Shown piece by piece: positions 1-7,476 of a stretch of 21,369 bases of DNA. The notes beneath the pieces were generated by a model, which was not told where the DNA came from, made no database searches, and saw nothing but the letters and a program-made list of their open reading frames with translations. Origin of the DNA: Bog-532 sp036495425 (GTDB lineage: Bacteria > Actinomycetota > Actinomycetes > Streptosporangiales > Streptosporangiaceae); assembly GCA_036495425.1 (NCBI GenBank), contig DASXMW010000039.1, positions 1 to 21,369 of the forward strand, read 5' to 3'. Numbering within the stretch: the stretch's first letter is position 1; every line of letters starts with the position of its first letter. A program made the translations under genes and the position numbers.

Positions 1-1278
1 ATCCCGTCCAAGACGCTACGCGAGGCGATCCTCTACCTGACCGGCCTGGACCAGCGCGAGATGTACGGCCAGAGCTACCGGGTCAAGGAGGACATCACCG
101 TCGCCGACCTGACCGCGCGCACCCAGCACGTGGTGAGCCGGGAAGCCGACGTGGTGCGCAGCCAGCTGACCCGTAACCGGGTCACGATCCTGCCCGGCCT
201 GGCCCACTTCACCGAGCCGAACGTGATCGAGATCGACCGCGGCACCGACGGGACGAGCCGCCGGATCAGCGCGGAGAACATCATCATCGCCACCGGCACC
301 CGGCCCGCCCGGCCCGCCAGCGTGGCCTTCGACGAGAAGACCATCATCGACGCGGACGGCATCATTCACCTGGACAAGGTGCCGCGGTCGATGGTGGTGT
401 GCGGCGCCGGGGTCATCGGCATCGAGTACGCCTCGATGTTCGCCGCCCTCGGCACCAAGGTCACCGTGGTCGAGCAGCGCGAACGGATGCTGGACTTCTG
501 CGACCTGGAGGTGGTGGAGGCGCTCAAGTACCACCTGCGCGACCTGGCGGTGACGTTCCGGTTCGGCGAGACGGTTTCCGCGGTCGAGGCCCACCCGCAG
601 GGCGCGCTGGCCCTGCTGGCCAGCGGCAAGAAGATCCCGGCCGACACCGTGCTGTACTCGGCGGGCCGCCAGGGCCAGACCGAGGAACTCAACCTGGAGG
701 CGGCCGGCCTGGCCGCCGACAAGCGCGGCCGGATCAAGGTGGACGAGAACTACCAGACCGAGGTGCCGCACATCTACGCGGTCGGCGACGTGATCGGGTT
801 CCCGGCCCTGGCCGCGACCTCCATGGAGCAGGGCCGGCAGGCCGCGCACCACGCCTTCGGCGAGCCGGTGCACACCGCGCACCTGCTGCAGCCGATCGGC
901 ATCTACTCGATCCCGGAGATCAGCTTCATCGGGCAGACCGAGGACCAGCTGACCGAGGCCTGCATCCCGTTCGAGGTGGGCGTGTCCCGGTACCGGGAAC
1001 TGGCCCGCGGGCAGATCATCGGGGACTCCTACGGCGTGCTCAAGCTGCTGGTCTCGCCGGAAACCCGCCAGCTGCTCGGCGTCCACGTGTTCGGCACCGG
1101 AGCCACCGAACTGGTGCACATCGGGCAGGCCGTGATGGGCTGCGGCGGCACCGTCGATTACCTGGTCGACGCGGTGTTCAACTACCCGACGCTGGCCGAG
1201 TCCTACAAGATCGCCGCGCTGGACGCGACCAACAAGATGCGCGAGATCACCCGGCTGTCCAGCGATCTGCCCGTCTGA
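1..1278 (+). CDS. sthA: Soluble pyridine nucleotide transhydrogenase (5' end outside window)
   Basis: This flavoprotein moves reducing equivalents between NADPH and NAD+ in the cytosol. The reading frame is open from base 1, and the first visible residues, IPSKTLREA, match the segment just after the FAD-binding cysteine region of SthA, so roughly 40-50 N-terminal residues are missing. About 425 residues are visible. They include a second Rossmann motif (VVCGAGVIGIEYAS) for the pyridine nucleotide, the FAD-contacting IYAVGDVIGFPALA stretch, and the C-terminal dimerisation segment FNYPTLAESYKIAAL. In that segment Tyr replaces the His of the HPT motif of disulfide reductases, as is known for SthA and unlike lipoamide dehydrogenase. 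The gene ends 69 bases before the riboswitch and is probably a separate transcription unit. Identification as SthA rather than another class I pyridine nucleotide oxidoreductase is strong. Confidence 0.93.
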   Translation: MPSKTLREAILYLTGLDQREMYGQSYRVKEDITVADLTARTQHVVSREADVVRSQLTRNRVTILPGLAHFTEPNVIEIDRGTDGTSRRISAENIIIATGTRPARPASVAFDEKTIIDADGIIHLDKVPRSMVVCGAGVIGIEYASMFAALGTKVTVVEQRERMLDFCDLEVVEALKYHLRDLAVTFRFGETVSAVEAHPQGALALLASGKKIPADTVLYSAGRQGQTEELNLEAAGLAADKRGRIKVDENYQTEVPHIYAVGDVIGFPALAATSMEQGRQAAHHAFGEPVHTAHLLQPIGIYSIPEISFIGQTEDQLTEACIPFEVGVSRYRELARGQIIGDSYGVLKLLVSPETRQLLGVHVFGTGATELVHIGQAVMGCGGTVDYLVDAVFNYPTLAESYKIAALDATNKMREITRLSSDLPV

Positions 1279-1347
1279 CCGGAACGGTGTGACGCACGAC
1301 GCAGCGGCCGGGAATACCTCTTATGGCAGAATGCTTACCAGTACGTA

Positions 1348-1477
1348 GCGTGCTCCGGGGTCGGTGAAACTCCGAACCGGCGGTGACAGTCCGCGACCCA
1401 GCGCCCATGAAAGGGCTCTGGTTGACCCGGTGGAACTCCGGGACCGACGGTTAAAGTCCGGATGGGAGGCAGCACGC
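1348..1477 (+). promoter_or_regulatory. FMN riboswitch (RFN element)
   Basis: The closing P1 helix is visible as GCGTGCT (1348-1354) pairing with AGCACGC (1471-1477). Between them lie the RFN signature blocks GGTGAAACTCCGAACCGGCGG (about 1363-1383), GACAGTCCGCGACC (about 1385-1398), GACCGACGGTTAAAGTCCG (about 1442-1460) and GATGGGAGG (1461-1469). It sits 101 bases ahead of ribE, the expected place for FMN feedback control of riboflavin synthesis. No T-rich intrinsic terminator follows. Downstream GCGGGCA (1483-1489) can pair with TGCCCGC (1525-1531), and a GGAGCC/GGCTCC hairpin (1540-1545 with 1557-1562) abuts the ribE ribosome binding site, so control is probably at translation initiation. 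That mode is inferred. Confidence 0.95.
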
Positions 1478-1578
1478 GCGCGGCGGGCATGAGCTCGGCG
1501 TGCTGGATGCGTTCGCGCGCATTCTGCCCGCGCACCCCCGGAGCCAGGAGAAGGCCGGCTCCGAGGAGGGAAGCGCGG

Positions 1579-2178
1579 ATGTTCACCGGAATCGTGGAAG
1601 AGCTGGGTGAGGTCGTCGGCTTTGACGATCTGGGCGACGCGGCCCGGCTGACCGTACGCGGCCCCGAAGTGACCAGCGACGTGGCCCACGGCGATTCGAT
1701 CGCGGTCAACGGCGTGTGCCTGACCGTCTCCGACTCGGCCGGTGACTCGTTCACCGCCGACGTCATGCGCGAGACACTGACCCGCTCCAGCCTGGGCGCG
1801 CTGGCCCCCGGCTCCCCGGTCAACCTGGAACGCCCCGTGCGGCTGGCCGACCGGCTCGGCGGCCATCTGGTCCAGGGGCACGTGGACGGCGTCGGTGAGG
1901 TGGTGTCCCGCCGCCCGGGCCAGCACTGGGACGTGGTCCGGATCGCGCTGCCGCCCGGCCTGGACCGGTACGTCGTGGATAAGGGCTCGATCGCGGTGGA
2001 CGGCATCAGCCTGACCGTCACCGGCGTCACCGGGGACTGGTTCGAGGTCAGCCTGATCCCGGAGACCCTCAAGCGCACCACCCTGGGACACAAGCAGCCG
2101 GGAGAAACGGTCAACCTGGAGGTTGATGTGATCGCCAAGTATGTCGAGAAGCTCGCCGCCGGGACGGTGGCCCGATGA
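1579..2178 (+). CDS. ribE: Riboflavin synthase (alpha chain)
   Basis: This enzyme dismutates two 6,7-dimethyl-8-ribityllumazine molecules into riboflavin and 5-amino-6-ribitylaminouracil. The 199-residue product starts MFTGIVEELGEV, the family hallmark, and shows the two-fold internal repeat of lumazine-binding domains: SIAVNGVCLTV with a following GHLVQGHVDGVGEV, then SIAVDGISLTV near residue 136. The ATG at 1579 is preferred over earlier in-frame starts because MFTGIVE is the conserved N-terminus and a GAGGAGGG ribosome binding site lies about 9 bases upstream. The stop overlaps the ribBA start (ATGA), so translation is coupled. Known as ribC in some actinobacteria. Confidence 0.96.
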   Translation: MFTGIVEELGEVVGFDDLGDAARLTVRGPEVTSDVAHGDSIAVNGVCLTVSDSAGDSFTADVMRETLTRSSLGALAPGSPVNLERPVRLADRLGGHLVQGHVDGVGEVVSRRPGQHWDVVRIALPPGLDRYVVDKGSIAVDGISLTVTGVTGDWFEVSLIPETLKRTTLGHKQPGETVNLEVDVIAKYVEKLAAGTVAR

Positions 2179-3449
2179 CCGCCACCCCGTTCCGGCCCGG
2201 TCCCCAGCTGGACTCGGTCGAGCGGGCCATCAAGGACATCGCCGCCGGCCGCCCGGTCGTGGTCGTGGACGACGCCGACCGGGAGAACGAGGGCGACCTG
2301 GTGTTCGCGGCCGAGTCGGCCACCCCGGAGTTGCTCGCGTTCACCATCCGGCACGCCCGCGGCCTGATCTGCGTGCCCATGCTGGGCGAGGACCTGGACC
2401 GGCTCAACCTGCCCCAGATGACCAGCGACAACCAGGAGCACCTGGGCACCGCGTTCACGGTCAGCGTGGACGCCCGCACCGGCGTCAGCACCGGGATCAG
2501 CGCGGCCGACCGGTCCCGCACCATCCAGCTGCTGGCCGACCCGTCGGCGGCGGCGTCTGATTTTGTCCGGCCCGGGCACCTGTTCCCGCTCCGCTACACC
2601 GAGGGCGGCGTGCTGCGCCGCCGCGGCCACACCGAAGCCGCCGTCGACCTGACCCGGCTGGCCGGGCTGCGCCCGGCGGGCGTGGTGACCGAGATCGTGA
2701 ACGAGGACGGCACCATGGCCCGGCTGCCGCGGCTGCGCGAGTTCGCCGACGAGCACGGGCTGCAGCTGATCTCCATCGAGCAGCTGATCGACTACCGGCG
2801 CCGGACCGAGACCATGGTCAGCCAGCAGGCCCGGACCACGCTGCCCACCGCCTACGGCGACTGGCAGGCCTACGGCTACCTGAACACCGTCGACGGCACC
2901 GAGCACATGGCCCTGGTCCTGGGCGAGCTCGGTGACGGTGAGGAGGTGCTGGCCCGGGTGCACTCCGAGTGCCTGACCGGCGACGTGTTCGGCTCACTGC
3001 GCTGCGACTGCGGGGTTCAGCTGGAGGCGGCCATGGCCCTGATCGCGGCCGAGGGCCGGGGGGTGGTGCTCTATCTGCGCGGGCACGAAGGCCGCGGCAT
3101 CGGCCTGCTCAGCAAGCTGCGCGCCTACCAGCTGCAGGACCACGGCTCGGACACGGTGGACGCCAACCTGCAGCTCGGCCTGCCGGTGGACGCCCGCGAC
3201 TACTCGACCGGGGCTCAGATCCTGGCCGACCTGGGCGTGCGCTCGGCCCGGCTGCTGACCAACAACCCGGACAAGGTGGCCGGGCTGTCCCAGCGCGGCC
3301 TGGACGTGACCCCGGTGCCGATGCCGGTGACGGTCACCGCCCAGAACCTGCGCTACCTGGCCGCCAAGCGGGACCGGCTCGGCCACACCATCGACGACCT
3401 GCCGGCCCGGCCGCAGGCCGGGACGGACTCCACGAGGGAGTCGGCGTGA
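2175..3449 (+). CDS. ribBA: Bifunctional 3,4-dihydroxy-2-butanone-4-phosphate synthase / GTP cyclohydrolase II
   Basis: The fused enzyme supplies both substrates entering riboflavin synthesis: the four-carbon unit from ribulose 5-phosphate (N-terminal RibB domain, about residues 12-210) and the pyrimidine from GTP (C-terminal RibA domain, about 215-405). RibB motifs are DDADRENEGDLVF (32-44), TGISAADRSRT (106-116), RPGHLFPLR (132-140) and RGHTEAAVDL (150-159). RibA shows the zinc ligands Cys266, Cys277 and Cys279 (HSECLTGDVFGSLRCDC), the RGHEGRGIGL loop (302-311) and a DYSTGAQIL segment. Both halves look catalytically intact. The ATG overlaps the ribE stop and the TGA overlaps the ribH GTG start, giving a coupled three-gene operon under the FMN riboswitch. 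No ribD is present here, so the deaminase/reductase must be encoded elsewhere. Confidence 0.97.
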   Translation: MTATPFRPGPQLDSVERAIKDIAAGRPVVVVDDADRENEGDLVFAAESATPELLAFTIRHARGLICVPMLGEDLDRLNLPQMTSDNQEHLGTAFTVSVDARTGVSTGISAADRSRTIQLLADPSAAASDFVRPGHLFPLRYTEGGVLRRRGHTEAAVDLTRLAGLRPAGVVTEIVNEDGTMARLPRLREFADEHGLQLISIEQLIDYRRRTETMVSQQARTTLPTAYGDWQAYGYLNTVDGTEHMALVLGELGDGEEVLARVHSECLTGDVFGSLRCDCGVQLEAAMALIAAEGRGVVLYLRGHEGRGIGLLSKLRAYQLQDHGSDTVDANLQLGLPVDARDYSTGAQILADLGVRSARLLTNNPDKVAGLSQRGLDVTPVPMPVTVTAQNLRYLAAKRDRLGHTIDDLPARPQAGTDSTRESA

Positions 3450-3988
3450 GCGGGACCGGCCGGCCGGTGCTGGAGACCGTGGACGCCTCCGACCTGACCC
3501 TGGCCATCCTGGGCACCCGGTGGCACGCGGAGATCACCGACTCGCTGGTCGAGCGGGCCGCGGCCGCCGCGGTGGCCTGCGGCATCGACGACCCGCTGGT
3601 GCTGCGGGTGGCGGGGGCGGTCGAGCTGCCGGTGGTCGCGGCCGAGCTGGCCCGCTACAACGACGCGGTGGTCTGCCTGGGCGCGGTCATCCGCGGCGGC
3701 ACCCCGCACTTCGAGTACGTGTGCGACTCGGTCACCCAGGGACTGACCCGGGCGGCCCTGGACGCCGGCACTCCGGTGGGCAATGGGGTGCTCACCTGTG
3801 ACACCATAGAGGACGCCCGCGCGCGAGCCGGGCTGCCGGACAGTAGCGAGGACAAGGGATGGGAGGCCGTCGTGGCGGCGCTGGACACCGCGCTCCTGCT
3901 GCGTTCCATCCGCTGTTCCGGTCCTGACCGCCGGCCGTCGCCGCCGCAGCCGCGCAGGGTCGCGGACACCGCCGCGACCCGACATTGA
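3446..3988 (+). CDS. ribH: 6,7-dimethyl-8-ribityllumazine synthase
   Basis: This enzyme condenses 5-amino-6-ribitylaminouracil with 3,4-dihydroxy-2-butanone 4-phosphate to the lumazine used by riboflavin synthase. The 180-residue frame from GTG 3446, overlapping the ribBA stop as GTGA, shows VAGAVELPVVA, AVIRGGTPHFEYVC with the catalytic His, and GVLTCDTIEDA. The lumazine synthase core ends near residue 150 at ALLLRS. A Pro/Arg-rich tail of about 28 residues follows and is longer than the usual family end. The end of this tail is encoded by a 9-bp inverted repeat, so it may have arisen from terminator sequence being read through as coding. Last gene of the rib operon. Confidence 0.95.
   Translation: MSGTGRPVLETVDASDLTLAILGTRWHAEITDSLVERAAAAAVACGIDDPLVLRVAGAVELPVVAAELARYNDAVVCLGAVIRGGTPHFEYVCDSVTQGLTRAALDAGTPVGNGVLTCDTIEDARARAGLPDSSEDKGWEAVVAALDTALLLRSIRCSGPDRRPSPPQPRRVADTAATRH
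3957..3980 (+). terminator. GC-rich hairpin at the end of ribH
   Basis: GGGTCGCGG (3957-3965) and CCGCGACCC (3972-3980) form a perfect 9-bp stem with a 6-base loop, ending 5 bases before the ribH stop codon. No T tract follows. Such hairpins without a T run have been proposed as terminators in high-GC actinobacteria. Its place at the end of the rib operon and before hisG suits that role, but it could instead mainly protect the mRNA 3' end. Confidence 0.4.
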
Positions 3989-4063
3989 CCCTTCCCGGTC
4001 GTCATCGTCCCGCGCCCTGAGCCTGCCCACCGAAGCGTCCTCTCGCCGTCAAGGGGTTCTGCC

Positions 4064-4939
4064 GTGCTGTCCCTCGTCCTGCCCAAGGGCTCGCTGGAGC
4101 GAGCCACCCTCGACCTGTTCGACGCCGCCGACCTGACCGTGCGGCGTTCTTCCGACCGCGACTACCACGCTTCCATCGACGACCCGCGCATCGAGCGGGT
4201 CCGGTTCCTGCGCCCGCAGGAGATCCCGTCCTACCTCGAGCGCGGCCTGTTCGACCTGGGCATCACCGGGCGGGACTGGATCACCGAGACCCAGGCCGAC
4301 GTGGTTTCGCTGGGCGAACTGCAGTACTCCAAGGCCACCTCGCGCCCGGTCCGGGTCGTGCTGGCGGTACCAGAAGGTGCGCCCTGGAAGAACGTGACCG
4401 ACCTCCCCGAAGGGGTCCGGATCTCCACCGAGTTCCCGTCGCTGACCAAGCGGTTCCTGGAGTCGCACGGGGTCAAGGCGGTGATCATCCCGTCCTACGG
4501 GGCCACCGAGGCCAAGGTCCCGGACATCGTGGACGCGATCGTCGACCTGACCGAGACCGGCTCGTCGCTGCGCAAGAACGGGCTGCGCATCCTGGACACC
4601 CTGCTGACCAGCTACACCGAGCTGGTCGCCTCCTCGGCGGCCCAGGCCGACGAGGAGAAGCGCACGGCCATGGAGGACATCGCGCTGCTGCTGCGCGGGG
4701 CCATCCAGGCCCGCGGCAACGTGCTGCTCAAGCTGAACGTGGCCGCCGAGCAGCTGAACGCGGTGACCGACATGCTGCCCGCGCTGTCGTCCCCGACCAT
4801 CACCGCGCTGGCCCGGGGCAACATGAACGCGGTCGAGACCGTGGTCCCCAAGCGCGGCGTCAACACGCTGATCCCGGCGCTCAAGGCGGCCGGCGCCCAG
4901 GACATCCTGGAGATCCCCATTTCCAAGATCGTCGAATAA
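4064..4939 (+). CDS. hisG: ATP phosphoribosyltransferase, long form
   Basis: HisG catalyses the first step of histidine synthesis, joining ATP and PRPP to phosphoribosyl-ATP. The 291-residue product begins MLSLVLPKGSLE. It has the substrate segment GLFDLGITGRDWI (61-73), the PRPP-binding region DIVDAIVDLTETGSSL (154-169), and a C-terminal domain from about residue 205 (LLKLNVAAEQLNAVTDMLPAL) typical of the hexameric, histidine-inhibited long form, which does not need HisZ. GTG 4064 is chosen because AAGGGG lies 7 bases upstream and the N-terminus fits the family. In Streptomyces hisE usually sits between ribH and hisG. Here only 75 bases separate them and no hisE is present. Confidence 0.95.
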   Translation: MLSLVLPKGSLERATLDLFDAADLTVRRSSDRDYHASIDDPRIERVRFLRPQEIPSYLERGLFDLGITGRDWITETQADVVSLGELQYSKATSRPVRVVLAVPEGAPWKNVTDLPEGVRISTEFPSLTKRFLESHGVKAVIIPSYGATEAKVPDIVDAIVDLTETGSSLRKNGLRILDTLLTSYTELVASSAAQADEEKRTAMEDIALLLRGAIQARGNVLLKLNVAAEQLNAVTDMLPALSSPTITALARGNMNAVETVVPKRGVNTLIPALKAAGAQDILEIPISKIVE

Positions 4940-4955
4940 CCAGGCCCCGGTTACA

Positions 4956-4978
4956 GTTGTCACTGTGTAGCGACAGTG
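4956..4978. promoter_or_regulatory. Dyad-symmetric element between hisG and the XdhC-family gene
   Basis: CACTGT (4961-4966) and ACAGTG (4973-4978) are perfect inverted repeats. Overlapping them, TGTCACTGTGTAGCGACA (4959-4976) is an imperfect palindrome with TGTC/GACA ends. It sits 11-30 bases before the GTG start at 4989, where an operator for a dimeric regulator or the hairpin of a short leader would lie. TACAGT (4952-4957) just upstream could be a -10 box. The regulator is unknown. Confidence 0.35.
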
Positions 4979-4988
4979 GGGTGATCAC

Positions 4989-6104
4989 GTGCGCGACGTC
5001 CTGACCGACATCATGAAGTGGTGGGACGCGAACGAGACGTTCGCGCTGGCCACCGTGGTCCGGACCTACCGCAGCGCCCCGCGCGAGCCGGGTGCCGCCC
5101 TGGCCACCTCGGCTGGCGAGGTGGTGGGCAGCGTCTCCGGCGGCTGCGTGGAAGGCGCCGTCTACGAGCTGTGCGGCGAGGTCATGGAGACCGGCCAGCC
5201 GGTGCTGGAAACCTACGGGGTCAGCGACGATGACGCGTTCGCGGTCGGGCTGACCTGCGGCGGCATCCTGGATATCTTCGTCGAGCCGGTCAGCCGGGAA
5301 CTGTTCCCCGAGCTGGGTGACGTGGCCGCGGCGGTGGAGCGGGACGAGCCGGTGGCCGTGGCCACGGTGATCAGCGGCCCGGGGGCCATCGGCGCCCGCC
5401 GTGTCATCTACGGGGATGGCACCGTGTCCGGCTCGCTCGGGGCCGGAGACCGGCTGGACGCCGCGATTGACGACGACGCGCGGGGCCTGCTGGCCCAGGG
5501 CCAGACCGGCATCCGCCGCTACGGCGCCACCGGCGAGCGGCTCGGCGACGAACTGGCCGTGTTCGTGAACTCGTTCGCGCCCGCCCCGCACATGATGGTG
5601 TTCGGGGCCATCGACTTCGCGGCCGCGGTGGCCCGGGCCGGCAAGTTCCTCGGCTACCGGGTCACCGTGTGCGACGCCCGGCCGGTGTTCACCACCACCG
5701 CTCGCTTCCGCGACGCCGACGAGGTGATCGTGGACTGGCCGCACCGCTATCTGGCCCAGGCCGACGTGGACGAGCGCACGGTCATCTGCGTGCTCACCCA
5801 CGACCAGAAGTTCGACGTGCCGCTGCTCGAGGTGGCCCTGCGCACCCCGGCCGGCTACATCGGGGCCATGGGCAGCCGCCGCACCCACGACGACCGGCTG
5901 GACCGGCTGCGCGAGGCCGGCCTGACCGAGGACGAACTGGCCCGGCTCCGCTCACCGATCGGCCTCGACCTCGGCGCCCGCACCCCGGAGGAGACCGCGA
6001 TCTCGATCGCGGCCGAGCTGATCCAGCTCCGCTGGGGCGGCAGCGGCGCACCCCTCAGCAACACCGAAGGCCGCATCCACCCGGTCACCGCCGCCCGCGA
6101 GTAA
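4989..6104 (+). CDS. XdhC/CoxI family molybdenum-hydroxylase maturation protein
   Basis: XdhC/CoxI proteins bind molybdenum cofactor and help its sulfuration and insertion into xanthine dehydrogenase-type enzymes. The 371-residue product has an N-terminal XdhC/CoxI domain with VVGSVSGGCVEGAV (45-58) and GLTCGGILDIFVEP (87-100). A C-terminal Rossmann-type domain (XdhC_C) runs from about residue 197, starting PHMMVFGAIDFAAAVA and including YIGAMGSRRTHDDR and SPIGLDLGARTPEETAISIAAEL. GTG 4989 is the first start fitting the family. The ribosome binding site is weak. No xanthine dehydrogenase or CO dehydrogenase subunit is in the window, so the client enzyme is unknown. The MocA-like gene about 720 bases downstream acts in the same maturation route. 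The stop is 16 bases from the convergent LysE gene. Confidence 0.9.
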   Translation: MRDVLTDIMKWWDANETFALATVVRTYRSAPREPGAALATSAGEVVGSVSGGCVEGAVYELCGEVMETGQPVLETYGVSDDDAFAVGLTCGGILDIFVEPVSRELFPELGDVAAAVERDEPVAVATVISGPGAIGARRVIYGDGTVSGSLGAGDRLDAAIDDDARGLLAQGQTGIRRYGATGERLGDELAVFVNSFAPAPHMMVFGAIDFAAAVARAGKFLGYRVTVCDARPVFTTTARFRDADEVIVDWPHRYLAQADVDERTVICVLTHDQKFDVPLLEVALRTPAGYIGAMGSRRTHDDRLDRLREAGLTEDELARLRSPIGLDLGARTPEETAISIAAELIQLRWGGSGAPLSNTEGRIHPVTAARE

Positions 6105-6120
6105 CCTGGCCCGGCCCGGC

Positions 6121-6756
6121 TCAGTCCTTCCGGCCCGAGACGGCCAGGGTGGCGCCGAGGCCGATCATGACCAGCCCGCCGGTGCCGCCGATCAGCTCCA
6201 GCCGGCGCGGCGACCGGCCGAACCAGGCCCGGGCCGAGCCCGCCAGCAGCGCCCAGGCGCAGTCCGAGACCAGCGCGATGCCCGCGAACAGTGCCCCCAG
6301 CACCAGCAGCTGCCCGGGCACGTGCCCGGCGGCGCGGTCCACGAACTGGGGCAGCACGGCCGCGAAGAACACGATCACCTTGGGGTTGCCCACCCCGACC
6401 AGGAACCCGTCGGCCACGATCCGCGCGATGCCCTTGCGTTCCAGGGTCGCGGCCAGCGCCTCGGCCAGCCGCTTCCGGTGCCGGACAGCCTGCACGCCCA
6501 GGAAGATCAGGTACCCGGCCCCGCCCAGCTTGATCACGTTGAACACCAGCACCGACCGCTCCACCAGCGGCCCGATGCCAAACGCCACCGCCATGACCTG
6601 GACGTAGACGCCGAGGGTGTTGCCGACCACGGTGGCCAGGCCCGCGATCCGGCCCAGGGCCAGGGCCCGGCTGACGGTGAATAGCACGCTCGGCCCGGGC
6701 ACCACGATCAGCAGGAACGCGGTGAGCGTGAACGCGAGCAGGTGGGTGGTGGGCAC
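6121..6756 (-). CDS. LysE/RhtB family exporter
   Basis: Members are inner-membrane exporters of amino acids or related small molecules. The 211-residue product is strongly hydrophobic with about six predicted membrane segments. It carries the family signatures IVVPGPSVLFTVSRALALGR near residues 17-36 and GFLVGVGNPKVIVFFAAVLPQF near the middle, including the conserved NPK. It starts at GTG 6756, and TACGCT (6768 to 6763, minus strand) lies exactly 6 bases before that GTG with no ribosome binding site, which suggests a leaderless transcript. It is divergent from the MocA-like gene across 69 bases. The substrate cannot be told from the sequence; threonine, lysine or a purine-derived compound are all possible. 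Confidence 0.9.
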   Translation of the reverse strand: MPTTHLLAFTLTAFLLIVVPGPSVLFTVSRALALGRIAGLATVVGNTLGVYVQVMAVAFGIGPLVERSVLVFNVIKLGGAGYLIFLGVQAVRHRKRLAEALAATLERKGIARIVADGFLVGVGNPKVIVFFAAVLPQFVDRAAGHVPGQLLVLGALFAGIALVSDCAWALLAGSARAWFGRSPRRLELIGGTGGLVMIGLGATLAVSGRKD

Positions 6757-6762
6757 GGGGCG

Positions 6763-6768
6763 AGCGTA
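6763..6768 (-). promoter_or_regulatory. Putative -10 box, leaderless exporter gene
   Basis: TACGCT on the minus strand, followed by 6 bases (CGCCCC) and then the GTG start of the LysE-type gene. Transcription would begin at or next to the start codon. No convincing -35 is visible. Confidence 0.55.
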
Positions 6769-6813
6769 AGCAGGCCGGGGTCACCGCGGCCACAGGTTTT
6801 CCGGCACCCTCGC

Positions 6814-6819
6814 TACCCT
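6814..6819 (+). promoter_or_regulatory. Putative -10 box, leaderless MocA-like gene
   Basis: TACCCT followed by 6 bases (GGTCCC) and then ATG 6826. No ribosome binding site precedes the ATG. Back to back with the minus-strand box at 6763-6768, this gives a compact divergent promoter region. Confidence 0.55.
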
Positions 6820-6825
6820 GGTCCC

Positions 6826-7440
6826 ATGCCATCTGTCGCCGGGATCCTGCTGGCCGCGGGCGGGGGCAGCCGCCTGGGCCGGCCCAAGGCGCTGGTCGAG
6901 ATCGGCGGCCAGACCCTGGCCGCCCGCGGCGCCGGGCTGCTGCGAGCCGGGGGAGCGGACCCGATCATCGTGGTGACCGGGGCCACCCCCGTGACCCTGC
7001 CCGGGGTGACGCTGGTGGCCAACCCGGACTGGCGCACCGGTATGGGCTCCTCGCTGGTAACCGGCCTGGCCGCCGCCCGCGACCTACCATCCGGCGGTCC
7101 GGCCGGCTGTGACGCGGTGGTGATCGCCCTGGCCGACCAGCCCCTGGTCGGCGCCGGGGCGGTCCGCCGCCTGATCGCCGCCCACGCGGCCGGGGCCGCG
7201 GTCGCGGTGGCCGCCTACGACGGCCGCCCCCGCAACCCGGTGCTGATCGCCCGCGAACACTGGGCCGAGGTGCTGGCCACCACCACCGGCGACGCGGGCG
7301 CCCGCCCGTTCCTGCGCGCCCACCCGGACCTGGTCACCACGGTCGACTGCACCGGCACCGGCCGGCCGGATGACATCGATACCCCGTCCGACCTGGCCCG
7401 GGTCATCGATTTGGTCGAAAAAACTCACGCTGGCTCGTGA
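6826..7440 (+). CDS. MocA-like molybdenum cofactor nucleotidyltransferase family protein
   Basis: The family includes MocA, which attaches CMP to molybdopterin for xanthine dehydrogenase-type enzymes, and MobA-like GTP-using relatives. The 204-residue product has the nucleotide-binding signature LLAAGGGSRLGRPKAL (8-23), ALADQPLV (101-108), YDGRPRNPVLIAREHW (131-146), GDAGARPFL (155-163) and DDIDTPSDL (182-190). All are usual for this glycosyltransferase-A-fold family. ATG 6826 is chosen because the signature needs this N-terminus and a TACCCT box lies 6 bases upstream, implying a leaderless mRNA. Its partner role with the XdhC-type protein is inferred from proximity. Whether it uses CTP, GTP or another nucleotide is not determined. 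Confidence 0.85.
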   Translation: MPSVAGILLAAGGGSRLGRPKALVEIGGQTLAARGAGLLRAGGADPIIVVTGATPVTLPGVTLVANPDWRTGMGSSLVTGLAAARDLPSGGPAGCDAVVIALADQPLVGAGAVRRLIAAHAAGAAVAVAAYDGRPRNPVLIAREHWAEVLATTTGDAGARPFLRAHPDLVTTVDCTGTGRPDDIDTPSDLARVIDLVEKTHAGS

Positions 7441-7476
7441 TCAGCGCGGGGGAGTGACCGAGGAACGGAGCACCTC

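Noticed and set aside
2969..3445. Upstream extension of the ribH frame to 2969
   Set aside because: It overlaps the GTP cyclohydrolase II domain of RibBA and translates to Arg/Ala-rich sequence. The GTGA overlap at 3446 gives the normal lumazine synthase N-terminus.
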